Assembly (NCBI GenBank): GCA_029267335.1
Contig: JAJUJC010000003.1
Location: forward strand, 1 to 64,000
Length of the DNA stretch: 64,000 nucleotides
Source: Intestinibacillus massiliensis
Lineage (GTDB): Bacteria; Bacillota; Clostridia; Oscillospirales; Butyricicoccaceae
Direction: 5' to 3'
Of this stretch, positions 1 to 7,309 are shown piece after piece (within the stretch, counting starts at the first letter, position 1; each line of letters starts with the position of its first letter). The translations under genes and the position numbers were made by a program. The notes under the pieces are model-generated. The model was not told the origin of the DNA, did no database searches, and saw only the letters and a list, made by a program, of their open reading frames with translations.

Positions 1-20
1 AAAGCAGTTTGCGATAAGCA

Positions 21-136
<116 letters not shown>

Positions 137-138
137 AC

Positions 139-175
139 AAAAGACACTATCCATTTGGGTAGTGTCTTTTGTTAT
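139..175 (+). terminator. Rho-independent terminator of the rRNA operon
   Basis: Perfect stem AAAAGACACTATCC / GGGTAGTGTCTTTT with an ATTT loop, three bases after the 5S 3' end, running into a T-rich tract. Confidence 0.92.
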
Positions 176-428
176 TTTAAACAACGTATAGAATCACAGC
201 AGCATGGAATAGAAGCAAAGCGGTGTGATTTTATCAATGATTGTATTTGCCCTTGAGATCGCGTATAAGACGTGGAAACGCGCAGCAAGGAAAAGAACGG
301 CGCAAACGCCATAAGCCATCCAGAGGCTCTGTGCGGGGCAGGAGTATGCGGTCCGATTTCTTGCCCTGCCGCCCAATGCCGGTGTAAGGATGCGAGGAGG
401 CGATATCCTTAGTGAGGTTGCACACAAA
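176..428. other. Intergenic stretch without a supported gene
   Basis: About 250 bases between the rRNA terminator and the rpmB terminator. Short open frames exist on the minus strand, but they lack ribosome binding sites and do not resemble any family I know. I see no tRNA cloverleaf or SRP RNA core here. Confidence 0.5.
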
Positions 429-470
429 TAAAAAAGACCGATGCTGCAAATACAACATCGGTCTTTTTTG
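429..470 (-). terminator. Terminator downstream of rpmB
   Basis: Stem GACCGATG / CATCGGTC flanked by A and T runs on both sides, so it could act in both directions. It lies just past the rpmB stop codon on the minus strand. Confidence 0.88.
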
Positions 471-492
471 AATCAATATATGCGAGCGCAAA

Positions 493-681
493 TTAGATCG
501 CGCGGGTAACCTTGCCGGAGCGGAGGCACCGAGTACATACGTTGACATGGCGGGGAGTACCGTCTACGAGCGCCTTTACGCGACGAACGTTGGGCTTCCA
601 CATTCTGTTGGAGCGTCTGTGAGAGTGAGAAACCTTGATACCAAAAGTCACGCCCTTGCCGCAAATATCGCACTTTGCCAT
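493..681 (-). CDS. rpmB: Large ribosomal subunit protein bL28
   Basis: This 62-residue protein is a structural component of the 50S ribosomal subunit. It begins MAKCDICGKG and keeps the two CxxC pairs of the zinc-binding form of bL28 (CDIC near the N-terminus, CTRC near residue 49), plus the SHSHRRSNR and WKPN motifs of the family. The length is typical. I chose the start at 681 because a strong AAGGAGGTG sits just upstream; the frame continues further upstream only into non-conserved sequence. It is a single-gene unit on the minus strand with its own promoter and terminator. Confidence 0.96.
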   Translation of the reverse strand: MAKCDICGKGVTFGIKVSHSHRRSNRMWKPNVRRVKALVDGTPRHVNVCTRCLRSGKVTRAI

Positions 682-724
682 TTTCCTGCACCTCCTTATC
701 TGTAGGCATTGAGTAACGCATATT

Positions 725-753
725 ATAATATCATAACATTTGAGCTTTTGCAA
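725..753 (-). promoter_or_regulatory. Sigma-A type promoter of rpmB
   Basis: On the minus strand TTGCAA (748-753) and TATTAT (725-730) are separated by 17 bases, about 45 bases before the rpmB start. Confidence 0.55.
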
Positions 754-813
754 GCAAATTCGTAAAAAAATATGTATTTGTGTAAAAAAACATTTTGCGA
801 GCAGGAGCAAGGA

Positions 814-842
814 TTGAAAAAGCTGGAATGGTGGGGTATAAT
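814..842 (+). promoter_or_regulatory. Sigma-A type promoter of hprK-glcK
   Basis: TTGAAA (814-819), 17-base spacer, TATAAT (837-842). The hprK start lies about 50 bases downstream. Confidence 0.75.
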
Positions 843-892
843 AATTTCACATAGCTTTGTCGGGTGCAGTACAAAATGCGGGAGGAAACGAT

Positions 893-1825
893 ATGCAACT
901 GAAGGAATTCAGCGTCAATCTGGGCGATTTAATACAGGAATTCAACTTTGAGGTCCTGTATGGTCCGGATGGTTTTGAAAAAATAGAGATCACGAAGGAC
1001 GATGTCAATCGTCCGGGTCTACAGCTCGCCGGCTTCTTTGATTACTTTGATCCCAATCGCCTGCAGATCATGGGCAAGGTCGAAACCACTTTCGTAGAGC
1101 GCTTTACGCCTGAAATGCGTCTCGCTTGCTTCAATCGTCTGTTTGAGACGCATATCCCCGCACTGATTATTTCGCGTAATATTGACATTTTTCCGGAATG
1201 TATGGAAGCGGCAAAGACGCATGGCGTGACGCTGCTGCGTACCAATGAATTTACTTCGACGATCATGGGAAACATCGTGTCTTCGCTCAAGGTCTCCTTG
1301 GCGCCGCGCATCACGCTGCATGGCGTATTGGTGGAAATTTACGGTGAAGGCGTGTTGCTGCTCGGCGATTCCGGCGTCGGTAAATCTGAAACTGCGATCG
1401 AACTTGTCAAGCGCGGACACCGTCTGATCGCGGACGATGCGGTAGAGATCAAACGCGTATCGGATCGTACTCTGGTCGGCACGGCACCCGAGGTCATCCG
1501 CCATTTCATCGAGCTGCGTGGCATCGGCATTGTCGATGTACGGCGTATCTTCGGTATAGGCTCTGTCAAGATGACGGAAAAGATCGAACTCATCATCAAT
1601 CTCGAGCCGTGGGAAGACGGCAAGCAATACGACCGTCTGGGTCTGGACGGTCAGTCGACCAGTATTCTGGATATTGCCATCCCGTCGCTGACCATTCCGG
1701 TCAAGCCCGGTCGAAATCTCGCGGTCATCATCGAGGTCGCGGCAATGAATAACCGTCACAAAAAGATGGGTTATAATGCGGCAAAGGAATTGCAGGATCG
1801 CATGATGAAGGAGTTTGGCGGCTGA
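893..1825 (+). CDS. hprK: HPr kinase/phosphorylase
   Basis: HprK phosphorylates and dephosphorylates Ser46 of the phosphocarrier HPr, setting carbon catabolite repression in Firmicutes. From the chosen start it is 310 residues, normal for the family. The Walker A motif GDSGVGKS is at about 158-165, the LIADDAVEI segment at about 178-186, and the HprK signature (IELRGIGIVDVRRIFG) at about 206-221. The ATG at 893 follows GGGAGGAAACG at good spacing. A TTG 36 bases upstream also fits the frame but lacks a binding site. glcK follows 64 bases downstream on the same strand, consistent with a sugar-sensing/sugar-phosphorylating operon. Confidence 0.96.
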   Translation: MQLKEFSVNLGDLIQEFNFEVLYGPDGFEKIEITKDDVNRPGLQLAGFFDYFDPNRLQIMGKVETTFVERFTPEMRLACFNRLFETHIPALIISRNIDIFPECMEAAKTHGVTLLRTNEFTSTIMGNIVSSLKVSLAPRITLHGVLVEIYGEGVLLLGDSGVGKSETAIELVKRGHRLIADDAVEIKRVSDRTLVGTAPEVIRHFIELRGIGIVDVRRIFGIGSVKMTEKIELIINLEPWEDGKQYDRLGLDGQSTSILDIAIPSLTIPVKPGRNLAVIIEVAAMNNRHKKMGYNAAKELQDRMMKEFGG

Positions 1826-1889
1826 TGCCATATATTCCGACAGACAACAAGCCCACAAGGGCTGGAGGATAGACGAACGGAGGAACTGT

Positions 1890-2828
1890 ATGAAAATTGG
1901 AGTGGATCTGGGCGGCACGAATACAGTCGTAGGACTGTGCACAGATGAGGGCGTTCTGCTGCGCAAGGCGAGCCGTCCTACGAAGCACGGCGACGCACCC
2001 GCACTGCTGCGCGACTGTCGTGAGCTAGCGGTCGAAGTATGTCAGGCACAGGGCATCAAGACGAGCGAAGTCTGTCAGATCGGTCTCGGCGTCCCCGGCT
2101 CTTTGGTCAAAGAAACGTGCACGCTGACCTTCGGCACGAATCTTGGCATGTCGCAGGTGTGTTTTGCCGATGCCTTTCAGCCCGATTTCACCTGCACGGT
2201 ACATCTGGATAACGACGCAAACTGTGCCGCCCTCGGTGAGTATGTCAGCGGCGCGGGTCGTGGCGTGCGCAGCATGGTCATTCTGACACTGGGCACGGGT
2301 GTCGGCGGCGGCATCATCCTCGACGGCAAGCTCTACACTGGAGAGAACAACATCGCCGGCGAGATCGGACATATGGTGGTCGAGTATGGCGGCGTACAGT
2401 GTAACTGCGGTCGCCGCGGCTGTCTGGAGACCTACGCGTCTGCAAGCGCACTCATCCGCATGGCGAAGGAACAGCTTGAGCAGGGTGTCGACAGCGTGCT
2501 GACACAGCGCATCGCGGACAACGGCGGCAAGCTCAACGCCAAGATGGTATGCGATGCAAACGATGAGGCCGATCCGGCGGCAAAGGCAGCATTTGACCGT
2601 TATGTCGCTTATCTGGCATGCGGCATCAACAACATCATCGCCATCCTACAGCCGCAGCGTATCGTGCTGGGCGGCGGCGTCGCGGGATACGGCGAAAAGC
2701 TGCTCGCGCCGCTGCGTGAGCGTGTGCAGGCGGATCTCATGCCGGCAGACTGCGAGCAGGGCGATCTGGCGCTCGCGCAGCTTGGCAACGATGCGGGCAT
2801 CATCGGCGCCGCAATGCTCGAAAAGTAA
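1890..2828 (+). CDS. glcK: ROK-family glucokinase
   Basis: Likely cytoplasmic ATP-dependent glucokinase (glucose to glucose-6-phosphate), 312 residues. It opens with the phosphate-binding motif DLGGTNTVVG and has the catalytic LDNDANCAALGE segment. The ROK zinc motif CNCGRRGCLE is in the middle, preceded by the zinc-ligand histidine in EIGHM. The start at 1890 is set by GGAGG six bases upstream; the frame extends 25 codons further without conservation. It probably shares the hprK transcript, and a terminator follows at once. ROK kinases vary in sugar specificity, so glucose is an inference from the closest family pattern. Confidence 0.9.
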   Translation: MKIGVDLGGTNTVVGLCTDEGVLLRKASRPTKHGDAPALLRDCRELAVEVCQAQGIKTSEVCQIGLGVPGSLVKETCTLTFGTNLGMSQVCFADAFQPDFTCTVHLDNDANCAALGEYVSGAGRGVRSMVILTLGTGVGGGIILDGKLYTGENNIAGEIGHMVVEYGGVQCNCGRRGCLETYASASALIRMAKEQLEQGVDSVLTQRIADNGGKLNAKMVCDANDEADPAAKAAFDRYVAYLACGINNIIAILQPQRIVLGGGVAGYGEKLLAPLRERVQADLMPADCEQGDLALAQLGNDAGIIGAAMLEK

Positions 2829-2868
2829 AAAACAGGAGCCTGTCTCACGACGAGACAGGCTCCTTTTC
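2829..2868 (+). terminator. Terminator after glcK
   Basis: Perfect 12-base stem GGAGCCTGTCTC / GAGACAGGCTCC with a five-base loop, followed by TTTT. Confidence 0.9.
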
Positions 2869-2921
2869 ATACGGTTTGCATGACAGTACTGTGACAAATT
2901 ACAGGAAACCCCGCAGTTTCC

Positions 2922-2950
2922 TTGATTTTGACGGCTTACGATGCTATAAT
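2922..2950 (+). promoter_or_regulatory. Sigma-A type promoter of the amidase gene
   Basis: TTGATT (2922-2927), 17-base spacer, TATAAT (2945-2950). The coding start is at 3006. Confidence 0.65.
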
Positions 2951-3005
2951 ACAAAATATATATCATAGGTTCGTTCGCGGTTTTTACATAAGAGGAAGTC
3001 TTGTT

Positions 3006-4955
3006 ATGCATATTTTTCAAAAATTCGGTATCCTATCGTTGACCGCGCTGCTGTCGTTGCAGCTTGGCGCGCATGCGACAGAACTGGCAGATCCGGAGAG
3101 CGGTGCGGGGAGCGCCCCCGTCAGCGAGAGCACCGTGCAGAGCGCGCCTGCGGTCATTGCGGACAATGACGAGGGGAGCGATCCGGAAAAGCCCGCCGCG
3201 ACCTCGTCTGCCGTCACAGTCGGTATCACGACACAGTCACCGCCGCTGCGGAAAGCATCCGTCACACAGGATAAAATTACACTCGACGGCGTGACGGTTC
3301 GGCCCGCGGGCTACAATCTTAACGACGAAAATTATTTCAAGCTACGCGACATCGCGTATCTGATGAACGGCAAAAAAGCGCAGTTCGACGTTGGTTGGGA
3401 CAACGATACGAGCAGCATTACCATGATGTCCGGACGCAGCTATCAAAAGGTCGGCGGAGAGATGAGCAGCGCAAGTGCAAAGCCGACCATTCGGGAGACC
3501 AACGCGCGCGTACTGGTAGATGGTAAGGCAGTCAGCATGACGGCGTATAATATTAACGGCAATAACTATTTCCGCTTGCGTGATATTGCCTCGAAGATCG
3601 GTTTTGAGGTCGACTATGTCAATCGTGTCGTCACACTGACGAGCGGCGACAGCAAGCAATATACCGTTACCTACAACATGAACGGACACGGCAGTCAGAT
3701 CGCTGCAGGTACGGTAGAGGAGGGCAGTAAACTGTCTGCACCCGCCGCGCCGACCGCTTCGGGCTATGTGTTTGTCGGATGGTACACGGATGCCGCCGGC
3801 ACAAAAGCCTACGACTTTGCAAGCAAAGTCAACGCAAATCTGACGCTGTATGCAAAGTGGGCAAAGAGCCATACCGTGTCGTTCAACATGAACGGGCACG
3901 GCACACAGATCCCGGACAAGACCGGCATCGCCGCAGGCAGCAAGCTCACCGCACCGACGGCTCCCTCGGCAGCGGGATTCGTCTTTTTGGGATGGTACAC
4001 CGATGCGGCGGGCAACAAGGCATGGGACTTTGCAAACGATACAGTCAGCGCTGATGTGACACTGTACGCAAAATGGACGGTCACCTATACCGTATCCTTC
4101 AGCATGAACGGACATGGCGCACAGACGCCGTCACAGCCGGGCATCCTCTCAGGCGGGCGCGCGAGTGAGCCGTCCAAGCCTTCTGCGAGCGGCTACCGCT
4201 TTGACGGATGGTATATCGACAGTGCATGCACGATCCAGTGGTCGTTTGGCGTGGATACGGTAACAAACGATCTGACCCTGTATGCCAAGTGGACAAGCAC
4301 TTCGGATGATGGCGCAAACACCGATAACAACACGGGTACCGGCGGTGGCACGACGACCAATCCGTCGACGGGCGCTGCAGTGGACGGCGTTATGACTGTG
4401 TTACTCGATGCCGGACACGGCGGCAGCGACCCCGGCGAGGTCGGCAACGGACTGGATGAAAATTCGGTCAATCTCACGGTTGCACAGCATCTGCGTGACC
4501 TGCTCGAGCAGTCCGGCGTCAAGGTCATCATGATCCGCGACGATCTTTCCACCACGGTCAAGGGGCAGGCGCGCATCGACAGAGTGCGCGAGTTGATGGC
4601 ACAGTACCGATTCGATCTTTCCATCAGCGTGCACCATAACGGCGGCGGTGCAGTCGGTGCGGAGGTCTATGTGCAGACGATCACACAAGACCCGAGCGGA
4701 CGCAGCAGAGCACTGGGTGAGCTGGTCATCCAGGAGTTCAAAGCGCTCGGACAATCAAGCCGCGGCGTTAAGACCAATAATCTGTACATGACACGCGTGC
4801 CCGCAGAGGGCTCTGTCCCTGCGATCCTCAGCGAGTTCTGCTTCCTCGATAATGTGGCCGATGCAGCGAAAATCGATACACTGGCGGAGCAGCAGGCGGA
4901 GGCACAGGCACTCTATAACGCGACCATGCGTTACTTCCAGCAGTATACCTACTAA
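3006..4955 (+). CDS. Secreted N-acetylmuramoyl-L-alanine amidase with stalk and InlB-type repeats
   Basis: A 649-residue exported protein predicted to cleave the amide bond between MurNAc and L-Ala in peptidoglycan. In order: signal peptide (1-25); an acidic Ala/Pro linker; a copper-amine-oxidase N-terminal-like domain with two copies of a YN(L/I)N-(Y)F(K/R)LRDIA motif (about 90-213); three Listeria-Bacteroides (InlB_B/Flg_new type) repeats of about 70 residues, each with a GWY and an LYAKW element (about 219-285, 289-358, 361-429); a Gly/Thr/Asn linker; and a C-terminal Amidase_3 domain (about 463-649) with DAGHGG (His471), Glu485, SVHHN and SEFCF. The ATG at 3006 follows AGAGGAAG and precedes the signal peptide. 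The domain order suggests a wall-associated autolysin or a spore-cortex/cell-separation enzyme; which one is not shown. Confidence 0.9.
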   Translation: MHIFQKFGILSLTALLSLQLGAHATELADPESGAGSAPVSESTVQSAPAVIADNDEGSDPEKPAATSSAVTVGITTQSPPLRKASVTQDKITLDGVTVRPAGYNLNDENYFKLRDIAYLMNGKKAQFDVGWDNDTSSITMMSGRSYQKVGGEMSSASAKPTIRETNARVLVDGKAVSMTAYNINGNNYFRLRDIASKIGFEVDYVNRVVTLTSGDSKQYTVTYNMNGHGSQIAAGTVEEGSKLSAPAAPTASGYVFVGWYTDAAGTKAYDFASKVNANLTLYAKWAKSHTVSFNMNGHGTQIPDKTGIAAGSKLTAPTAPSAAGFVFLGWYTDAAGNKAWDFANDTVSADVTLYAKWTVTYTVSFSMNGHGAQTPSQPGILSGGRASEPSKPSASGYRFDGWYIDSACTIQWSFGVDTVTNDLTLYAKWTSTSDDGANTDNNTGTGGGTTTNPSTGAAVDGVMTVLLDAGHGGSDPGEVGNGLDENSVNLTVAQHLRDLLEQSGVKVIMIRDDLSTTVKGQARIDRVRELMAQYRFDLSISVHHNGGGAVGAEVYVQTITQDPSGRSRALGELVIQEFKALGQSSRGVKTNNLYMTRVPAEGSVPAILSEFCFLDNVADAAKIDTLAEQQAEAQALYNATMRYFQQYTY

Positions 4956-4977
4956 GACGAAGGAGAATTATCTCACT

Positions 4978-5379
4978 ATGGAAAGCAGAATCGAGCAGGC
5001 GTGCGAACGCCATCACAAGGGATATAACTGTGCACAAGCGGTCGTGTGCGCTTACGCGGATCTATTCGGCGTGGATGAGGACACCGCTTACCGTATGTCC
5101 GAGAGCTTCGGCTTCGGCATGGGATCGCAGGAGGTATGCGGCGCGCTGACCGGTGCACTCATGGTACTCGGACTGAAAAACAGCGGCGGCATGGAGCAGC
5201 CCGGCGCGACCAAGGCGGCGACCTACCGCCATGCGCGTGTGTTGACCGAGAAATTCCGCGAGGCGACCGGCGCGCTGCTGTGCCGGGAAATCAAGACACA
5301 GCCTCCGCTGTGCTCCTGCGACCGGTGCGTGGAATGCGGCGCGCGGCTCGTAGAAGAGGAAATTTTATACAAGGTGTAA
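4978..5379 (+). CDS. C_GCAxxG_C_C family putative redox-active protein
   Basis: A 133-residue protein with the family pattern: Cys18 in YNCAQAV, Cys24, and Cys54 in the GS..VCGALTGA block. The C-terminus carries a further dense cysteine cluster, Cys102 and C-x-C-xx-C-xx-C at 112-120, that could hold a metal or cluster. The family is described as putatively redox active, often linked to metal or electron-transfer genes; no substrate is known to me. The start at 4978 has GAAGGAG upstream. It follows the amidase by 22 bases and may be read from the same transcript. Confidence 0.85.
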   Translation: MESRIEQACERHHKGYNCAQAVVCAYADLFGVDEDTAYRMSESFGFGMGSQEVCGALTGALMVLGLKNSGGMEQPGATKAATYRHARVLTEKFREATGALLCREIKTQPPLCSCDRCVECGARLVEEEILYKV

Positions 5380-5576
5380 AAAACAGACCATTTTCTACAC
5401 AGAACAGTTTTTTGACGTGAAAAAAATGGAAATAAATCAACATCATCGACACAATGTGACAAACTTCTCGTTTCTGCTGCGGTATTCTGGTAACGTTGCA
5501 GCGGCGGAAGCCTCAGACACACTTCCGTCGGATTGCAGTGCGAATCATCTCGCAAAATGCATGAAGGGGGAAGAAA

Positions 5577-5801
5577 ATGCTTCGATATCTGACATCGGTA
5601 AGTACCATATCCCAACCGCCGCTGGGCGATTACCGAACACACGGCATCATGGTGATGGATGGAGACAGGATCGTGGATGAGATCGAGGACGTGTCACCGG
5701 ATGGCGAAACCGTGGAACGATGGGTGCGCGCGCTCAACCGCGGGGAGGCGTCCGTACTCCATTTTCGAGAGGTTCTCGAAGATCTGATGGCGCAGGAATA
5801 G
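5577..5801 (+). CDS. Small conserved protein, DUF6514-like
   Basis: A 74-residue acidic protein. The core reads as a short beta-rich unit (YRTHGIMVMDGDRIVDEIEDVS) followed by two predicted helices ending in a VLHFREVLEDLM pattern. That layout resembles the small clostridial DUF6514 family (a G-I-x-V strand, then an E-D-I/V-S turn, then a C-terminal VxDF/L helix). The start follows AAGGGGGAAGAAA at suitable spacing. It has its own strong terminator. The family assignment is from memory of its pattern, and function is unknown. Confidence 0.6.
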   Translation: MLRYLTSVSTISQPPLGDYRTHGIMVMDGDRIVDEIEDVSPDGETVERWVRALNRGEASVLHFREVLEDLMAQE

Positions 5802-5838
5802 AAAAAGCAGCAGAGACGGGGGCCTCTGCTGCTTTTTC
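5801..5838. terminator. Bidirectional terminator
   Basis: Perfect 15-base stem GAAAAAGCAGCAGAG / CTCTGCTGCTTTTTC. It ends the small plus-strand gene and touches the stop codon of the minus-strand gene that follows, so it can serve both convergent genes. Confidence 0.9.
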
Positions 5839-6695
5839 TATGTTGTTTGAAAATAAGGGGTCAGAAGGGGAATACGCGCTGCGCGTGCGGATTCCGCGGG
5901 ATGATCGTGCATCAGCCGTGCGGCGCAGCGGCGACAAAAGTCATCATACAAGTGCGGATCGCTGCGCAACTGCTGTTTGTAGCCCCAGATATGTGTAAAA
6001 TAAGTCTGCTTGCGCGAAAACAGCGCAGGCAGATCGGAAAATGCCGTGAGCTTCGTACCGTGTGCCGCGCATCGCATCGCAAGCAGCCGCTGCTCGGCAA
6101 AGACCATGTAGATCAGCGGGTCGCGCGCCTCGGGTGCATGCTCCATGAACGCCTGCGCGTGCAGCGTGTAGTCCGCTTTGAGGGCAGCATCACCGAAATA
6201 GGCGAGCGCGGTGTTGCAGGCAGGTACGGTCCAGTCGAGCGCGTCGAGATCGAATGGGGGCGACGCATGCAGCGCGCGGCGGTCGGGATAAATCGCAGGA
6301 TCGAGCGGCTCAAAGTGGATGACCGAGACCTCTGTCTGCGCGCACAGCGGCGCAATGTTGCGCCACACGATAAAGTCGGTGTCGAGCATGACACAGGGCG
6401 CGTCCATGGCATGCAGCGCGTACAGCTTGCCCGCCGCCCAAAAGACCTGCGGGTCTACTGAGGATGGGATCGCAGGGAGCGGGCGAATGCCGTCATCCCA
6501 AAGAAACTCCAGTCCGAGCGCGCGATAGTAGGCCGCCCCGCACTCGTCCGTGAACAGTGCGATCGAGCCGCAGGCAGCACGCCACGATAGCGCGGACAGC
6601 ATCGTCGTGAGCAGTTCGAACGGCTCGATACCATAGGGCGTATCCGGAAAGCGCGCCGCAAACGGGCGCGTCCAGTTCACATGGAACGCGCGCAT
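5838..6695 (-). CDS. Glycosyltransferase-like protein (DUF6734-like)
   Basis: A 285-residue soluble protein. A GT-A-like fold is suggested by an N-terminal segment with a polar binding loop, a Rossmann-like strand (SIALFTDE, about 44-51) and CVMLDTDFIVW at 101-111, whose Asp-Thr-Asp is placed like the metal/nucleotide-sugar DxD motif. Near the C-terminus is YFTHIWGYK, similar to a conserved His-Trp motif of the DUF6734 family. The start codon is one base after the stop of the upstream gene (6697), so translation is probably coupled and the two products likely work together. The sugar and acceptor are unknown; assignment as an active transferase is inference. Confidence 0.6.
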   Translation of the reverse strand: MRAFHVNWTRPFAARFPDTPYGIEPFELLTTMLSALSWRAACGSIALFTDECGAAYYRALGLEFLWDDGIRPLPAIPSSVDPQVFWAAGKLYALHAMDAPCVMLDTDFIVWRNIAPLCAQTEVSVIHFEPLDPAIYPDRRALHASPPFDLDALDWTVPACNTALAYFGDAALKADYTLHAQAFMEHAPEARDPLIYMVFAEQRLLAMRCAAHGTKLTAFSDLPALFSRKQTYFTHIWGYKQQLRSDPHLYDDFCRRCAARLMHDHPAESARAARIPLLTPYFQTT

Positions 6696-6696
6696 G

Positions 6697-7140
6697 TCAG
6701 ATCAGCTCCAATCCGTATCCGCCCGCAAAGCCCGAGCCGCAAAATGAGCCTGACCCGAAAAACGACGAACCGGAAAAGGACGTCAGATACGAAGTAAGGT
6801 AGGACGTGAGATAGGAGCCGACAAACGAGCCGGAGCCGGTCATACATGTGACAAGTGTCTGACACGAAACCGGCTCGCCTGTAGCGGGCGCGGCGACCGG
6901 ACCCGCCATGACCGGATAGCGGTTGCCGTTTTCCTCGGGCGGATACCAGCCGTTATGCTGTGGGTCTGCGAGAAAAACGCCGTGCGCCGATGCAGCGGCA
7001 GGAGCGGGCTTGTCCACACGCGCGCAATGGCGTTCGTAGCTGTCAAGGTCGAAAACGACACCGTCGATTTCGCGGTAGTGCACGGGGTCCAGCGCCAGAA
7101 TACCCGACGACGGGAGAGAGGCTTCGTCCAGTTTGTCCAT
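6697..7140 (-). CDS. Unknown protein with Ser/Gly/aromatic repeat tail
   Basis: 147 residues in two parts. Residues 1-90 are ordinary and proline-rich toward the end (DKPAPAAASAHG, NGWYPPEENGNRYP). Residues 93-147 are low-complexity: three tandem YLTS units (110-121), then Gly/Ser/Phe stretches (FSGSSFFGSGSFCGSGFAGGYG) and a short LELI end, with Cys at 93, 99 and 134. I recognise no family, signal peptide or membrane segment. The ATG at 7140 was chosen because AAAGGAG lies nine bases upstream; an in-frame TTG at 7164 overlaps that site. The many Ser/Thr residues and the coupled glycosyltransferase-like gene downstream make it a plausible substrate for modification; that is inference. Confidence 0.65.
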   Translation of the reverse strand: MDKLDEASLPSSGILALDPVHYREIDGVVFDLDSYERHCARVDKPAPAAASAHGVFLADPQHNGWYPPEENGNRYPVMAGPVAAPATGEPVSCQTLVTCMTGSGSFVGSYLTSYLTSYLTSFSGSSFFGSGSFCGSGFAGGYGLELI

Positions 7141-7181
7141 GGGCTTGCGCTCCTTTCCTTTCAAACAGTGCTTCTATTATC

Positions 7182-7210
7182 ATTATAGAGGTTTTGGGCA
7201 CAAAGCACAA
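7182..7210 (-). promoter_or_regulatory. Sigma-A type promoter for the Ser/Gly-tail gene pair
   Basis: On the minus strand TTGTGC (7205-7210), 17-base spacer, TATAAT (7182-7187), about 42 bases before the start at 7140. Confidence 0.65.
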
Positions 7211-7249
7211 CGGGTATTTAGAAAAAGAGGTAATAACTTACAATCTGCC

Positions 7250-7277
7250 TTGCATTTTTCGACAGAAACGTTATAAT
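7250..7277 (+). promoter_or_regulatory. Sigma-A type promoter of the FkbM-type gene
   Basis: TTGCAT (7250-7255), 16-base spacer, TATAAT (7272-7277). It is divergent from and about 40 bases away from the opposing promoter, so one regulator could control both. Confidence 0.65.
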
Positions 7278-7309
7278 AAAGACAAAAATGGAGAAGACGG
7301 AGAACCAAA

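Noticed and set aside
194-548. Open frames between 5S rRNA and rpmB
   Set aside because: One runs into the rpmB gene on the same strand in another frame; none has a binding site or a recognisable product.
3663-4293. DNA-level tandem repeat in the amidase gene
   Set aside because: The three InlB-type units are similar as protein but clearly diverged as DNA, so this is a domain repeat and not a mobile or slippage-prone repeat.
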